64,000 bases of DNA from Microbispora siamensis (lineage in GTDB: Bacteria; Actinomycetota; Actinomycetes; Streptosporangiales; Streptosporangiaceae). Within the stretch, counting starts at the first letter, position 1. Every line of letters starts with the position of its first letter. The notes under the pieces are model-generated. The model had not been told where the DNA came from. It did not search any database and was given only the letters and a program-made list of their open reading frames with translations. The stretch is from the NCBI RefSeq assembly GCF_016863095.1, contig NZ_BOOF01000035.1:59914-123913 (forward strand), written 5' to 3'. The position numbers and the translations under genes were made by a program. Below are positions 16,424-25,641 of this stretch, piece by piece.

Positions 16424-17953
16424 ATGTCCGTCACCCTCACCGACCAGGACAAGCTCACCCTGCGCGTCGCGGCGTGGGGCGCCGTCTCGCTGATGTCCGC
16501 CGCCGGTGCCGCCGGCTCGGCCCACAGGGCCGGCGCCGAAGGCTCCGTCGCCCTGACCTCCGCGACCGGCCTGGTCGGGCACGTGCTCACCAAGGCGCCC
16601 AAGGGCGTGAAGTACGGCAAGACCGTGGCCGAGCTCGCCGACCAGGTGCTGCCCGCCCTGACCGCGGCCATGAGCCTGCTCAAGCATCAGGATCCGGCCG
16701 AGGCCGGCAACTTCCGCCGCACGGTCCTCGTCGCCGTCGAAGCAGCCGCCCGCTCCCACGGCAGCGAGCCCAGCCCCACCATGGTGGAGATGGCTCGCAA
16801 GATCACCGAAGCCCTCGACGCGGACGGCGGGGCCGTGCCGAAGGCCGCTGCGGGGCAGGATCGCCCGGAGCTGCGGCAGCTCCTCCAGGAGATCGTCGAT
16901 GCCGGTTTCGTCGGGGTGACGCTGCGGGTGAACGACGAGCGGGGCGAGTGGGCCGGCAGCGCCGGGGCGGCCGAGCTGGGCCACGCCGAGAAGCCGCCCA
17001 TCGACGGACACGTGCGGATCGGCAGCAACACCAAGACCTTCACCGCGACCCTGGTGCTGCAACTGGTGGCCGAGGGCAGGATCGCGTTGGACACCCCGGT
17101 GGCCGCCTATCTGCCCGAGTTCGACCTGGACGGGCGGATCACGGTGCGGATGCTGCTGCAGCACACCAGCGGGGTGTTCAACTTCACCGGCGAGTACTAC
17201 GACGACGGGACGTTCGCGCCGGGGATCCCCGCCACCACCGCGGGCAAGGAGTGGGTGGACAACCGGTTCACCACCTACCGGCCCGAGGAACTGGTCCGGC
17301 TGGCGCTGTCCAAGCCCGCGCGGTTCGAGCCGGGCACCGACTGGAGCTACTCCAACACCAACTACGTGCTGGCCCGGCTGCTGATCGAGAAGGTCACCGG
17401 CCGCTCGGTCGCCGAGGAGATGCAGCGGCGGATCCTGGGGCCGCTCGGCCTGTCGGGCACCGTCCAGCCGACCAGCGAGACCGACATCCCCGAACCGCAC
17501 GCCCACGCCTACTACCGCTACGAGGAGGACGGCCAGACCCGGACGGTCGACGTCACCCGCCACAACCCCTCCTGGATCTCCAGCGGCGGCGACATGATCT
17601 CCACCACCCGCGACCTGCACACCTTCATCGCCGCGCTGCTGGGCGGCAGGCTGCTGCCGGCCGAACTGCTGGCCGAGATGTGCACACCGGAGTCCAAGGC
17701 CGGCTACGGCCTGGGCGTGTTCGTCCAGAACACCGACTGCGGCGGCACCGTCATCACCCACAACGGCGGCATCGCCGGTCACGCGGCGCTGATGTACAGC
17801 ACGCCCGACGGCGGCACGACCCTGACCGCCGCGCTGAACTATGTCGACGACGCCGACCTGTCCATGGCAGCGGCGTTCCAGAAGGCGACCCAGAGGCTCG
17901 TCAACGAGGTGTTCGGCGGTGAGCAGGCCGAGCCGGCTCGGCCGGAGAGCTGA
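16424..17953 (+). CDS. Two-part protein: actinobacterial N-terminal domain fused to a beta-lactamase-fold serine hydrolase
   Basis: A 509-aa protein. Residues 1 to about 135 (starting MSVTLTDQDKLTLRVAAWGA, with ATGLVGHVL and PSPTMVEMARKITEALDA) look like a small actinobacterial protein that I know mainly as a stand-alone product. The remainder is a class C-type serine hydrolase with SxxK as SNTK in IGSNTKTFTATLV, YSN in WSYSNTNYVLARL and HNG in ITHNGGIAGHAAL. No signal peptide is evident, so it may act in the cytoplasm, unusual for this fold. AAGGAG precedes the ATG at 16424. The hydrolase part resembles the protein at 1.0-2.1 kb. The fusion interpretation is inferred. Confidence 0.82.
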   Translation: MSVTLTDQDKLTLRVAAWGAVSLMSAAGAAGSAHRAGAEGSVALTSATGLVGHVLTKAPKGVKYGKTVAELADQVLPALTAAMSLLKHQDPAEAGNFRRTVLVAVEAAARSHGSEPSPTMVEMARKITEALDADGGAVPKAAAGQDRPELRQLLQEIVDAGFVGVTLRVNDERGEWAGSAGAAELGHAEKPPIDGHVRIGSNTKTFTATLVLQLVAEGRIALDTPVAAYLPEFDLDGRITVRMLLQHTSGVFNFTGEYYDDGTFAPGIPATTAGKEWVDNRFTTYRPEELVRLALSKPARFEPGTDWSYSNTNYVLARLLIEKVTGRSVAEEMQRRILGPLGLSGTVQPTSETDIPEPHAHAYYRYEEDGQTRTVDVTRHNPSWISSGGDMISTTRDLHTFIAALLGGRLLPAELLAEMCTPESKAGYGLGVFVQNTDCGGTVITHNGGIAGHAALMYSTPDGGTTLTAALNYVDDADLSMAAAFQKATQRLVNEVFGGEQAEPARPES

Positions 17954-17986
17954 GCACCTCGCCGAGGCGCCGAAGGCAGGAAGCCG

Positions 17987-18050
17987 AGCGGCTTCACCGA
18001 GTAGGGCAGGTCCGTCGCCTGCGCTCGGCTGAAGCCGCTCTCGCGGCTTC
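17987..18050. terminator. Alternating hairpins between convergent genes
   Basis: GCGGCTTC occurs at 17989-17996 and 18043-18050, and its complement GAAGCCGC at 18031-18038. The middle copy can pair with either side. The left pairing extends to AGCGGCTTCA plus CCGAG, while the right pairing has a 4-nt loop. It sits between the serine hydrolase and the convergent GT87 gene and probably terminates both. Confidence 0.5.
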
Positions 18051-18142
18051 GGCTCCGGGAAGCGGCGCACAATCCGATTCGCCGGAGGGCCGCTCCCCGC
18101 CGCGCCGCGACCGGGGCGAAATCCGATGTAAGTTTCAGGGGC

Positions 18143-19510
18143 TCAGGCCGCCTCCGGCTGCTGCCGCGCGCCCCGGACGAGGAGCGAACGGCGCAGCACG
18201 AGACGGTCCTCGGCGTGGTCGAACACCCCGCCCGACGGGTCGTCGGCCTCCCCCTGGCGTACGACGTCGTGCTCGGGCCGCAGGATGTCGCGGACGACGA
18301 GCGCCATGAGGATGACGATCGTCAGCGCCCGGGCCCAGACCGACAGGAAGTACGGGTTGTCGCCGATGCCGAGGGATGCCTGGTCGGGATACTGGCTGAC
18401 CAGGTAGAGCCAGATCGAGAAGAAGTACCAGCACTCGGCGACCTGCCAGGCGGCCAGCGCGCCCCACCTCGGCCGGGCCAGCACCGCGAACGGCACCAGC
18501 CACAGGACGTACTGCGGCGACCAGACCTTGTTCGTGATCATGAAGGCGGCCAGGGCGAGGAAGCACAGCTGCATCAGGCGCGGCCGGCGCGGCGCGGCGA
18601 GCGCCAGCACGGCGACGCCCAGCAGCAGCACCGCCAGCGCGGCCATGGCCATGGTGTTCAGCTTCTCGGCGTCGCCGAGAAACGCCAGGAAACCGGGCCT
18701 TTCCATGCCGAACCACTGGGTCTTCTGGAAGAAGAACCACAGCCCGCCCCAGTCGGCGCCACGCTCGCTGCTGAACGCGTAGAACCTCTTCCAGCCCTCG
18801 AAGTTGACCAGCATGATCGGCACGTTCACCAGCAGCCACGCGGCCGCGGCCGCGGCGACGGTCTTGAAGAACGGCACCCACTTCGCCGTACGCACCGTGA
18901 GCAGGAACAACGCGCCGAAGAACATCAGCGGGTAGAACTTCGTGGCCACGGCGAGGGCCAGCAGCACGCCCGCGAGCCACGGCCGGTGGCGGGCCCAGGC
19001 CAGCAGGCCGCCGAGCGCGAGGGCCCCCGCGGCTAGGTCCCAGTTGATGTACGCGCAGAGGATGACGGCCGGGCCGACGGCGTACCAGAGGGCGTCCCAG
19101 CGGCGGGCCGGGCCGGCGAGCGCGGCCGTCAGCAGCACGCCCACGACCAGCGCGATTCCCATCAGGACCACGGTGACGTCGTAGAACACGACCCCGTCGC
19201 CATGCGCGAGCCTGCGGGCGAACTCCATGATCCCGCCGATGCCCACCGGGTATTCGACCGGGTAGTCGACGTACGGGACCTTGCCCTCGTTGAGCTTCTC
19301 CGCCCAGAACAGCGGATAGATGTCGGTGTAGCAGAAGTTCGTGAACTGCCCGACACCGCCGTTCCAGGCCCCGCCGAACCGGCAGGGATACTTCCACAGG
19401 TATGCGAGAACGGCGCCGAGCCCCGCGAGAAGCCCGAGAGGCAGGTACGGCACCGCCCGCGCGGCGACCCCGGGCAGCGGGGCGGAGTCGTTCGTGGTCC
19501 GGGTCGTCAT
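18143..19510 (-). CDS. DUF2029 / GT87 family membrane glycosyltransferase near ponA
   Basis: A protein of about 455 aa with roughly eleven membrane segments. The first periplasmic loop has the family pattern TDIYPLFWAEKLNEGKVPYV followed by DYPVEYPVGIGG, and a later VWSPQYVLWLVPF motif matches the other GT87 protein. Such enzymes transfer mannose or related sugars from lipid carriers. Mycobacterium has a homologous membrane protein (Rv0051) beside ponA1, so the position is conserved. The start is uncertain: ATG at 19510 lacks a ribosome-binding site, and an in-frame TTG at 19531 lies only 2 nt after GGAGG. Confidence 0.83.
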   Translation of the reverse strand: MTTRTTNDSAPLPGVAARAVPYLPLGLLAGLGAVLAYLWKYPCRFGGAWNGGVGQFTNFCYTDIYPLFWAEKLNEGKVPYVDYPVEYPVGIGGIMEFARRLAHGDGVVFYDVTVVLMGIALVVGVLLTAALAGPARRWDALWYAVGPAVILCAYINWDLAAGALALGGLLAWARHRPWLAGVLLALAVATKFYPLMFFGALFLLTVRTAKWVPFFKTVAAAAAAWLLVNVPIMLVNFEGWKRFYAFSSERGADWGGLWFFFQKTQWFGMERPGFLAFLGDAEKLNTMAMAALAVLLLGVAVLALAAPRRPRLMQLCFLALAAFMITNKVWSPQYVLWLVPFAVLARPRWGALAAWQVAECWYFFSIWLYLVSQYPDQASLGIGDNPYFLSVWARALTIVILMALVVRDILRPEHDVVRQGEADDPSGGVFDHAEDRLVLRRSLLVRGARQQPEAA

Positions 19511-19562
19511 GCTCGGTATTGCACCATTCAACGCCTCCGATTGGCGACTCCTGGCGCAGAAA

Positions 19563-19591
19563 GGGCCCGCGGCGGGAGTCGCCGCGGGCCC
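19563..19591 (-). terminator. Terminator of the PBP gene
   Basis: Perfect 12-bp arms GGGCCCGCGGCG (19563-19574) and CGCCGCGGGCCC (19580-19591) enclose a 5-nt loop, just downstream of the PBP stop. On the minus strand the hairpin is followed by TTTC. Confidence 0.75.
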
Positions 19592-19613
19592 CTTCGGGAC
19601 ACCGGATCGCGGA

Positions 19614-22547
19614 TCAGGCGCCGCTGCCGCTCTTGCCGTTGCCGGACCCGGTCGGCAGGGCGGCCGGGCCTCCGTTGGGGATGTTCAACGGGACGTCGTC
19701 GCCTCCCGGGCCGCCGTCCTGACCACCGCCATGGCCCTGGTCGTCGCCGAAGCCCCTGCCGTCACCGCCGCCGTTGTCGCATCCCGGGCCGCCGTCGTAG
19801 CAGCCGCCGTCGTCGGGGAAGTCGGTCGGGAAGTCGGTGGGGAACCCGGCGTCGTCCGGTTCCGGACTGGGCGTCGGCGTCGGGCTCGGGACGATGTTCT
19901 CCGGACTGCCCAGCCCCGCCTTCGGCGGGAACTGCTCGACCGGCTTGCCCGCGAGCGCCTCCATCATGAAGTTCCGCCAGATCGTGGTCGGGTAGGTCGC
20001 GCCCTCGATGCCGGTGCCGAGCGATATCTCACGGGGTTCGGAGTAGCGGTTGTTCGGGCCGTACTTCTTGCTCGGCTTCCCTCCGGGGGTTTCCGGACAG
20101 TTCGCGTTGATGGGCTGGACGATCTTGCCCTTCTTGGTGACGCACTGCTCGCGGTACATGCCGACGGCGGTGGAGATCTGCGGCGTGAAGCCGACGAACC
20201 ACGCTTCCTTGTTGTCGTTGTTCGTACCGGTCTTGCCGGCGGCCGGGCGGCCGATGCCCCTGCCCCGCGCCGTACCGGACTTGAGGACCTCCTCCATGGC
20301 CGCCACGGAGTCGGCCGCCGCCTCGGGCGTGATCACCTGCTTCTCGTCCCGCCGCTCGGGGAAGACGACCTCCTTGTCCTTGCGGACCTCCTTGACCACG
20401 TGGTAGTCGACGTGCTTGCCCTCGTTGGCGAAGATCGAGTAGCCGGCGGCCTGCTCGACCGGGGTGACCAGGGCGCTGCCGATCGAGAAGGCGTACTTGT
20501 GCGCCTTGACGTCGTCCTCCATGCGCTGCTTGCCGAGCCCGGCCTCCTCCGCGATCTGCTTCACCGCGCTGAGTTGCCCGATCGTGCCGTTGTCCTCGTC
20601 CAGCTTGTACGCCATCGAGGCGAAGGCCGTGTTGACCGAGTCGGCGGTCGCCGTGGTGACGTTGATCGCCGACCCGACGTTGTGGCTGTTGCCGATGGGC
20701 TTGGTGCCCGGGAGCTCCTCCGGCACCGTCTTGTTGCCGGGCACGAAGCTGTTCAAGCTGTAGCCGGCGTCCAGCCACGCGGCCAGCACGTACGGCTTGA
20801 ACGCCGAGGCGGCCTGTTTGTAGGAGTCGAACGGTTCGTTCCAGTTGTCCTTGACATAGTCCTCACCGCCGTAGAAGGCGAGCACCCGTCCCGTCTTGGG
20901 GTCCACGGCGGCCAGACCGGCGTGGATCTCCTTCGGCAGACTGGAGGTGGTGCTGATGACCGCTTTTCTGGCGGCCTGCATGAGCTTCTTGTCGAAGGTC
21001 GAAATGATCTTGTAGCCGCCGCTCCTGACCTGGTCGGGCGCCAGGTTCATCCGGGTCTTCAGCTCCTGCATCACCTGGACGACCATGTAGCCCTTCAGAC
21101 CGCCCAATTCGTTGCTGTTGCGCTCGGGGACGGTCTTCGGGAACTTGGCCGTGCTCGGCAGATTGCCGTACTTGGCCGGGTCGAGCTTCGCCATGGCGTT
21201 GACGACGTCCTTGAACCGGGCCTGCAACCGCGGGGCGTCGGCGTCCAGGGCGGGCGTCTGGATACGCGCGGCGAGGTAGGCGCCCTGCTCCGGGGTGAGC
21301 TGTTCGACGTGCTTCTTGAAGTACGCCTGCGCGGCGGCCTCGATGCCGTACGCACGGCCGAAGGGCACCGTGTTGAGGTACTGCAGGAGGATCTGGTCCT
21401 TGGGCATCTCCTTGTCGAGCTTGACCGCGACGAAGATCTCCTTGATCTTGCGCTTGAACGACACTTCCTGGCTGAGGCCGTCGTAGTAGTTACGGGCCAT
21501 CTGCTGGGTGATGGTCGAGGCGCCCTGGAGCTGCTGGCCGGTCGCCGTCATCCAGACCGACCGGATCATGCCGGGGATCGAGATGCCGCTGTCCTCGCGG
21601 AAGGTGTTGTTCTCGATCGCGATGACGGCGTCCTGGACGTGCCGCGGCACCTTGTTGATGTTGTCCAGGATGACGCGCGGAGTGCCCACCTTGGCGATCA
21701 GGGTCTTGCCGTCGTTGTAGTAGATGGCGCTGCCCTGGGCCACAGCTTCCGCCTGGGTCGCGGTGGGCGTCGGGGTGTTGGCGTAGGCCACCGCGATCAT
21801 GCCGAAGGTGCCGGCGGCCAGCACGGTGAAGGCCGCCACGAGGATCTTCCAGCTCGGCAGGAAGCGCTTCCAGCCCGTACGGCGGCGGCGCGGCTTCTCG
21901 TCGTCCTCGTCGAAGTCGCGTGGATCCCGGGGACCGCGCCCGCCGGGACCTTCCGGACCACCGGGACCACCCGGGCCGCCGGGACCGCGGCCACCTCGGC
22001 CCGGGGGCCTGCGGCGGCGGCCGCCGGTCTGGATCGCCTCGGTGCGCTGCCCGTCCGCATCCCCGCGGGCGTCGCCGCGGAAACCGCCCGCCGGCATGCC
22101 CATCGCCTGGGTGCGCTCGTCCCCGCCGGGAACGCCGGGACGACCGGGACCACCCTGACCGGCCGGGCCACCGGGGCCTGCCGCGTAGCGCGGGTCACGG
22201 CCGGCCGGCGGGCGTCCGCCGCCCACCGGTCCCCGGGATCCCTGCTGCGGTCTGTGCGGCGGACCCTGTTCCGGTCTCTGTGCCGGTCCCTGCGGCACCG
22301 CGTTCATGGCCGCCGTGTCCTCGAAGGCCGCGGCCTCCCGGCGGCGCTGCTCGGGTCCGGCCGGCCGGGCGGCCGGGGGCGGCTGTGGGGCGGGTCCTCT
22401 GCCGGGCTGTCGCGGCGGAGCGGGCTCGCCGTACTCGTCGGATTCCCGGGGCGAGCGACGACGGCGCCCAGGGCGGGATGATCCACCGGAGCCCGAGGCG
22501 TCCTCGGGACGGCCGGTCGGCTCCGGTCCGTAGCTGCTGTAAGTCAC
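19614..22547 (-). CDS. ponA: Bifunctional class A penicillin-binding protein (transglycosylase/transpeptidase)
   Basis: A 977-aa peptidoglycan synthase. A long Pro/Gly/Arg-rich cytoplasmic N-terminus (about 1-230) precedes one membrane anchor (about 233-256). The GT51 glycosyltransferase domain has IAIENNTFREDSG and STITQQMARNYY, including the catalytic Glu. The transpeptidase has the SxxK Ser in ASAFKPYV (about residue 581), SxN in DSVNTAF and KTGT in GKTGTNNDNK. The tail is low-complexity (Pro/Thr, then Gly/Asp), with two cysteines in GGCYDGGPGCDN that could form a disulfide outside the cell. The start is GTG with GAGGACGC upstream. Position beside the DUF5318 gene and ino1 matches mycobacterial ponA1. 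Confidence 0.96.
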   Translation of the reverse strand: MTYSSYGPEPTGRPEDASGSGGSSRPGRRRRSPRESDEYGEPAPPRQPGRGPAPQPPPAARPAGPEQRRREAAAFEDTAAMNAVPQGPAQRPEQGPPHRPQQGSRGPVGGGRPPAGRDPRYAAGPGGPAGQGGPGRPGVPGGDERTQAMGMPAGGFRGDARGDADGQRTEAIQTGGRRRRPPGRGGRGPGGPGGPGGPEGPGGRGPRDPRDFDEDDEKPRRRRTGWKRFLPSWKILVAAFTVLAAGTFGMIAVAYANTPTPTATQAEAVAQGSAIYYNDGKTLIAKVGTPRVILDNINKVPRHVQDAVIAIENNTFREDSGISIPGMIRSVWMTATGQQLQGASTITQQMARNYYDGLSQEVSFKRKIKEIFVAVKLDKEMPKDQILLQYLNTVPFGRAYGIEAAAQAYFKKHVEQLTPEQGAYLAARIQTPALDADAPRLQARFKDVVNAMAKLDPAKYGNLPSTAKFPKTVPERNSNELGGLKGYMVVQVMQELKTRMNLAPDQVRSGGYKIISTFDKKLMQAARKAVISTTSSLPKEIHAGLAAVDPKTGRVLAFYGGEDYVKDNWNEPFDSYKQAASAFKPYVLAAWLDAGYSLNSFVPGNKTVPEELPGTKPIGNSHNVGSAINVTTATADSVNTAFASMAYKLDEDNGTIGQLSAVKQIAEEAGLGKQRMEDDVKAHKYAFSIGSALVTPVEQAAGYSIFANEGKHVDYHVVKEVRKDKEVVFPERRDEKQVITPEAAADSVAAMEEVLKSGTARGRGIGRPAAGKTGTNNDNKEAWFVGFTPQISTAVGMYREQCVTKKGKIVQPINANCPETPGGKPSKKYGPNNRYSEPREISLGTGIEGATYPTTIWRNFMMEALAGKPVEQFPPKAGLGSPENIVPSPTPTPSPEPDDAGFPTDFPTDFPDDGGCYDGGPGCDNGGGDGRGFGDDQGHGGGQDGGPGGDDVPLNIPNGGPAALPTGSGNGKSGSGA

Positions 22548-22629
22548 GCGTCCTCGTCAGATGGTTCGGGGAATTGATCGACGTCGGCCGGCAGGCCGGC
22601 GGGCGGTCCTCCTGGAGGTGGAGGTCGCC

Positions 22630-23013
22630 CTACAGAGAAGGGCCCGGGGGATCGGCTGTTCCGAGGACGAACGAGACCGCCAGGTGGTTCCAGGAACAAC
22701 CTTGGCAGACCTCCACGACGTAGACCCGGAATTCGCGGTATTCCCGGGCCATCGCGGTGAGCTCGGCCGTTCCTTTTGCCTGGCCGGCTACTCGTCCTAG
22801 TTCATCCCCATATACGTATGTGACGTTGGTCACGTTCCTTCGTTCGCATATGGGGCACATGCGACTCGTCGGCTCTCCGTGGTACCGAGCCGCGCGCAGC
22901 AGGTATGGGTGGGCGTCGCACACGTCCCGCGCCCGCATGCGGCCGGCGCGGACGGACTGCACGGCCGCCCGCTTAGCGAGGCCGTAGTCCACGACCGACC
23001 GCTGTGACCACAT
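22630..23013 (-). CDS. DUF5318 family protein (putative zinc-ribbon)
   Basis: A 127-aa protein beginning MWSQRSVVDYGLAKRAAVQS. It has two Cys pairs, CPIC (followed by ERRNVTNVTYVYGD) and CQGC (in VEVCQGCSWNHL), spaced like a zinc ribbon. The family is restricted to actinobacteria, sits next to ponA, and its role is unknown. The ATG is 6 nt downstream of TAATCT (23020-23025, minus strand), indicating a leaderless transcript that continues toward ponA. Confidence 0.85.
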   Translation of the reverse strand: MWSQRSVVDYGLAKRAAVQSVRAGRMRARDVCDAHPYLLRAARYHGEPTSRMCPICERRNVTNVTYVYGDELGRVAGQAKGTAELTAMAREYREFRVYVVEVCQGCSWNHLAVSFVLGTADPPGPSL

Positions 23014-23061
23014 GTGGCCAGATTACGGCCCTTTGCCAAATCTTGCCCAACCGTTGACCCG

Positions 23062-23114
23062 TTGCCATCTATGACGCCCCGACGTATCCTGCGGATGTAT
23101 CGAGTCGATACATC
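23062..23114 (+). promoter_or_regulatory. padR-ino1 promoter with overlapping operator
   Basis: TTGCCA (23062-23067) and TATCCT (23085-23090) are separated by 17 bp. A perfect 21-bp palindrome (23094-23114; arms GATGTATCGA and TCGATACATC around one G) covers the predicted transcription start. This is the expected geometry for autorepression by the PadR protein encoded immediately downstream. Confidence 0.65.
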
Positions 23115-23138
23115 GGTCGGACACAGGGGGTGGTTCCA

Positions 23139-23777
23139 GTGACGGGCTCTCGTGGAGGTGTGCTGGAGCTCGCCGTCCTGGGATCGCTGCACGAAACGCC
23201 CTTGCACGGATACGAGCTGCGCAAACGGCTCAACACGCTGCTCGGCATGTTCCGTGCGTTCTCCTACGGCTCGCTGTATCCCTGCCTCAGGGGTCTGCTC
23301 AACGAGGGCCTCATCGCCGAGGAGGAGCCCCCTGAGGACACGGTCCTCGGCCGCAGGTCGAAGATCGTCTACAAGATCACGGCGGAGGGTAAGGAGCGGT
23401 TGCAGGAGCTGCTCAGCCAGTCGGGCCCGTCCTCCTGGGAGGACGAGAGCTTCGGTATCCACTTCGCCTTCTTCCGTCACACGGAGGCGGAGGTGCGGCT
23501 CCGGATCCTGGAGGGCCGCCGCAGCCGCCTGGAAGAACGCCTCGACCGCGTCCGTGAGGCTCTCGCCCGTACGAGAGAGCGACTGGACAGCTACACGCTT
23601 GAGCTCCAGCGCCATGGGCTGGAGTCGGTCGAGCGCGAGGTCCGCTGGCTGAACGAGCTGATCGACTCGGAACGGCGGAGCCGTTCGGCTCCCGGCGAGG
23701 GGGATCACCCCCCGGATCCCGCGCAAGCCGTACAGGAAGAGACCCAGAGGGCGGACACGCCCGAGGCAGATAGGTAA
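23139..23777 (+). CDS. PadR family regulator associated with ino1
   Basis: A 212-aa regulator. The PadR winged helix covers residues 1-90 ([20 protein letters not shown], then [20 protein letters not shown] and the wing at [17 protein letters not shown]). A long charged coiled-coil (about 110-185, rich in Arg/Glu with [19 protein letters not shown]) follows for dimerisation, longer than in most PadR proteins. The GTG at 23139 has AGGGGG at suitable spacing. GTG 23130 is an alternative. The gene is 13 bp upstream of ino1, and the same pairing occurs in Mycobacterium (Rv0047c-ino1), so control of inositol synthesis is a reasonable inference. Confidence 0.92.
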   Translation: MTGSRGGVLELAVLGSLHETPLHGYELRKRLNTLLGMFRAFSYGSLYPCLRGLLNEGLIAEEEPPEDTVLGRRSKIVYKITAEGKERLQELLSQSGPSSWEDESFGIHFAFFRHTEAEVRLRILEGRRSRLEERLDRVREALARTRERLDSYTLELQRHGLESVEREVRWLNELIDSERRSRSAPGEGDHPPDPAQAVQEETQRADTPEADR

Positions 23778-23790
23778 AGGAGCGAGTGCT

Positions 23791-24870
23791 ATGGGTTCGG
23801 TGCGCGTAGCCATCGTCGGTGTGGGCAACTGCGCCTCATCACTGGTGCAGGGCGTCCACTACTACAAGGACGCGGATCCGGGCACCCGTGTGCCGGGCCT
23901 CATGCACGTGCGGTTCGGTGACTACCACGTCGGTGACGTGGAGTTCGTCGCGGCCTTCGACGTGGACGCCAAGAAGGTCGGCCGCGACCTGTCGGAGGCC
24001 ATCGTCGCCTCCGAGAACAACACGATCAAGATCTGCGACGTGCCGCCGCTCGGCGTCACCGTGCAGCGCGGCCCGACCTTCGACGGGCTGGGCACGTACT
24101 ACCGCGAGATCATCGAGGAGTCGGACGAGCAGCCGGTCGACGTCGTCCAGGCGCTCAAGGACGCCCGGGTCGACGTCCTGGTGTCCTACCTCCCGGTGGG
24201 CTCGGAGGAGGCCGACCGCTTCTACGCGCAGTGCGCGATCGACGCCAAGGTGGCCTTCGTCAACGCGCTGCCGGTCTTCATCGCCTCCGACCCGGAGTGG
24301 GCCGCGAAGTTCACCGAGGCCGGCGTCCCGATCGTGGGCGACGACATCAAGTCGCAGGTCGGCGCCACGATCACGCACCGTGTGCTGGCCAAGCTGTTCG
24401 AGGACCGCGGGGTCGAGCTGCTGCGCACCTACCAGCTCAACTTCGGCGGCAACATGGACTTCATGAACATGCTGGAGCGCACCCGCCTCCAGTCCAAGAA
24501 GATCTCCAAGACCCAGTCGGTCACGTCGCAGATCCCGCACGAGATGGCCAAGGCCGACGTCCACATCGGCCCGTCCGACCACGTGCCGTGGCTGGACGAC
24601 CGCAAGTGGGCCTACGTCCGCCTCGAGGGCAGGTCGTTCGGCGACACCCCGCTCAACCTGGAGTACAAGCTCGAGGTCTGGGACTCGCCCAACTCGGCCG
24701 GCATCATCATCGACGCGGTCCGCGCGGCCAAGATCGCCCTCGACCGGGGCATCGGCGGCCCGCTGCTGTCGCCCTCGTCCTACTTCATGAAGTCGCCGCC
24801 GGAGCAGTACTCCGACGACGACGCCCGCGAGGCCGTCGAGAAGTTCATCCGCGGCGAGCTCGAGCGCTGA
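23791..24870 (+). CDS. ino1: Inositol-3-phosphate synthase
   Basis: A 359-aa NAD-dependent enzyme converting glucose 6-phosphate to myo-inositol 3-phosphate, the first step toward phosphatidylinositol and mycothiol in actinobacteria. The Rossmann motif [16 protein letters not shown], the [16 protein letters not shown] segment and the catalytic-domain motifs [14 protein letters not shown] and [12 protein letters not shown] are all visible. Length and sequence match the short actinobacterial form. AAAGGAG precedes the ATG. It is co-transcribed with the upstream PadR gene and followed by a strong hairpin. Confidence 0.97.
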   Translation: MGSVRVAIVGVGNCASSLVQGVHYYKDADPGTRVPGLMHVRFGDYHVGDVEFVAAFDVDAKKVGRDLSEAIVASENNTIKICDVPPLGVTVQRGPTFDGLGTYYREIIEESDEQPVDVVQALKDARVDVLVSYLPVGSEEADRFYAQCAIDAKVAFVNALPVFIASDPEWAAKFTEAGVPIVGDDIKSQVGATITHRVLAKLFEDRGVELLRTYQLNFGGNMDFMNMLERTRLQSKKISKTQSVTSQIPHEMAKADVHIGPSDHVPWLDDRKWAYVRLEGRSFGDTPLNLEYKLEVWDSPNSAGIIIDAVRAAKIALDRGIGGPLLSPSSYFMKSPPEQYSDDDAREAVEKFIRGELER

Positions 24871-24892
24871 CGCTCGTCGTCCACCGCGTGTC

Positions 24893-24926
24893 CCGCCCCG
24901 GCTCCGCTCGATGCGGACCGGGGCGG
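24893..24926. terminator. Bidirectional terminator between ino1 and idi
   Basis: Arms CCGCCCCGG and CCGGGGCGG, extended by TCCGC/GCGGA pairing around a TCGAT loop with one bulged C, make a very stable hairpin between the two convergent genes. Confidence 0.75.
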
Positions 24927-24943
24927 TTGCGTGCCTGCGTGCC

Positions 24944-25540
24944 TCAGCGGTTGCTGAGCGGGCGCGCGGCGGGCGGCAGGGCCGCCGCGTCGGCCACCGG
25001 CCAGGCCAGCGGGTCCGGCCCGAGCGCGACGAGCTGCGGCACCTGCTCCCGGGCCCAGGGCGAGATGTCCAGCTCCCCGCTCATCACCTCGGCGGCGAAG
25101 CGCGTCCAGGGCTCCCACCGGACCTCGCCCACCTCCTCGGCGTTGGGCGCGGCCTCTTCGGTCACGACGGCTCGGTAGACCGGGCACAGCTCGTTCTCCA
25201 CCGTGCCGTTGTCCATCACGGCCCGATAGGAGAAGCCCGGCAGGATCAGGTCGACGGACTCGACCGCCAGGCCCAGCTCGAACCCGAGGCGGCGGATCAC
25301 CGCCGACGACAGCGGCTCGCCCGGCAGCGGATGCCCGCAACAGCTGTTGGTCCACGCGTCGGGCCAGGTCAGCTTCGAGCCCGCCCGCCGCGACAGCAGC
25401 ACGCGGCCCCTGTGGTCGAAGACGTAACTGGAGAACGCCAGGTGCAGCGGCGTCTCGGCGCCGTGCACGGTGGACTTGGGAGCGGTGCCGATCGGGTTGC
25501 CCTCGCCGTCGACCAGCACGACATGTTCCTGTGAGGTCAC
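24944..25540 (-). CDS. idi: Isopentenyl-diphosphate delta-isomerase, type 1
   Basis: A 198-aa Nudix-fold enzyme interconverting IPP and DMAPP for isoprenoid synthesis. The catalytic Cys is in DAWTNSCCGHP, the catalytic Glu in NGTVENELCPVYRA, and the modified Nudix segment is SSAVIRRLGFELGL. The C-terminal WEPWTRF and FSPW-like ISPWAREQ segments are typical. The GTG at 25540 is preferred: it is 6 nt after TACTCT (25547-25552, minus strand), consistent with a leaderless mRNA. The ATG at 25561 would add seven residues ahead of VTSQEHVVLVDGEGN. Confidence 0.95.
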   Translation of the reverse strand: MTSQEHVVLVDGEGNPIGTAPKSTVHGAETPLHLAFSSYVFDHRGRVLLSRRAGSKLTWPDAWTNSCCGHPLPGEPLSSAVIRRLGFELGLAVESVDLILPGFSYRAVMDNGTVENELCPVYRAVVTEEAAPNAEEVGEVRWEPWTRFAAEVMSGELDISPWAREQVPQLVALGPDPLAWPVADAAALPPAARPLSNR

Positions 25541-25641
25541 TCTGCGAGAGTACGTGATCACCTTGATGCGAGTGAGACGTAGGGGGCTTTATCAGGGTTG
25601 ATCCTGATGCCCGGACGTGATCGTCCGCGTAGGCTGTGGCC

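Noticed and set aside
19341..22481. 1046-codon plus-strand ORF opposite the PBP gene
   Set aside because: No recognisable domain. The minus-strand frame encodes a complete class A PBP with all motifs.
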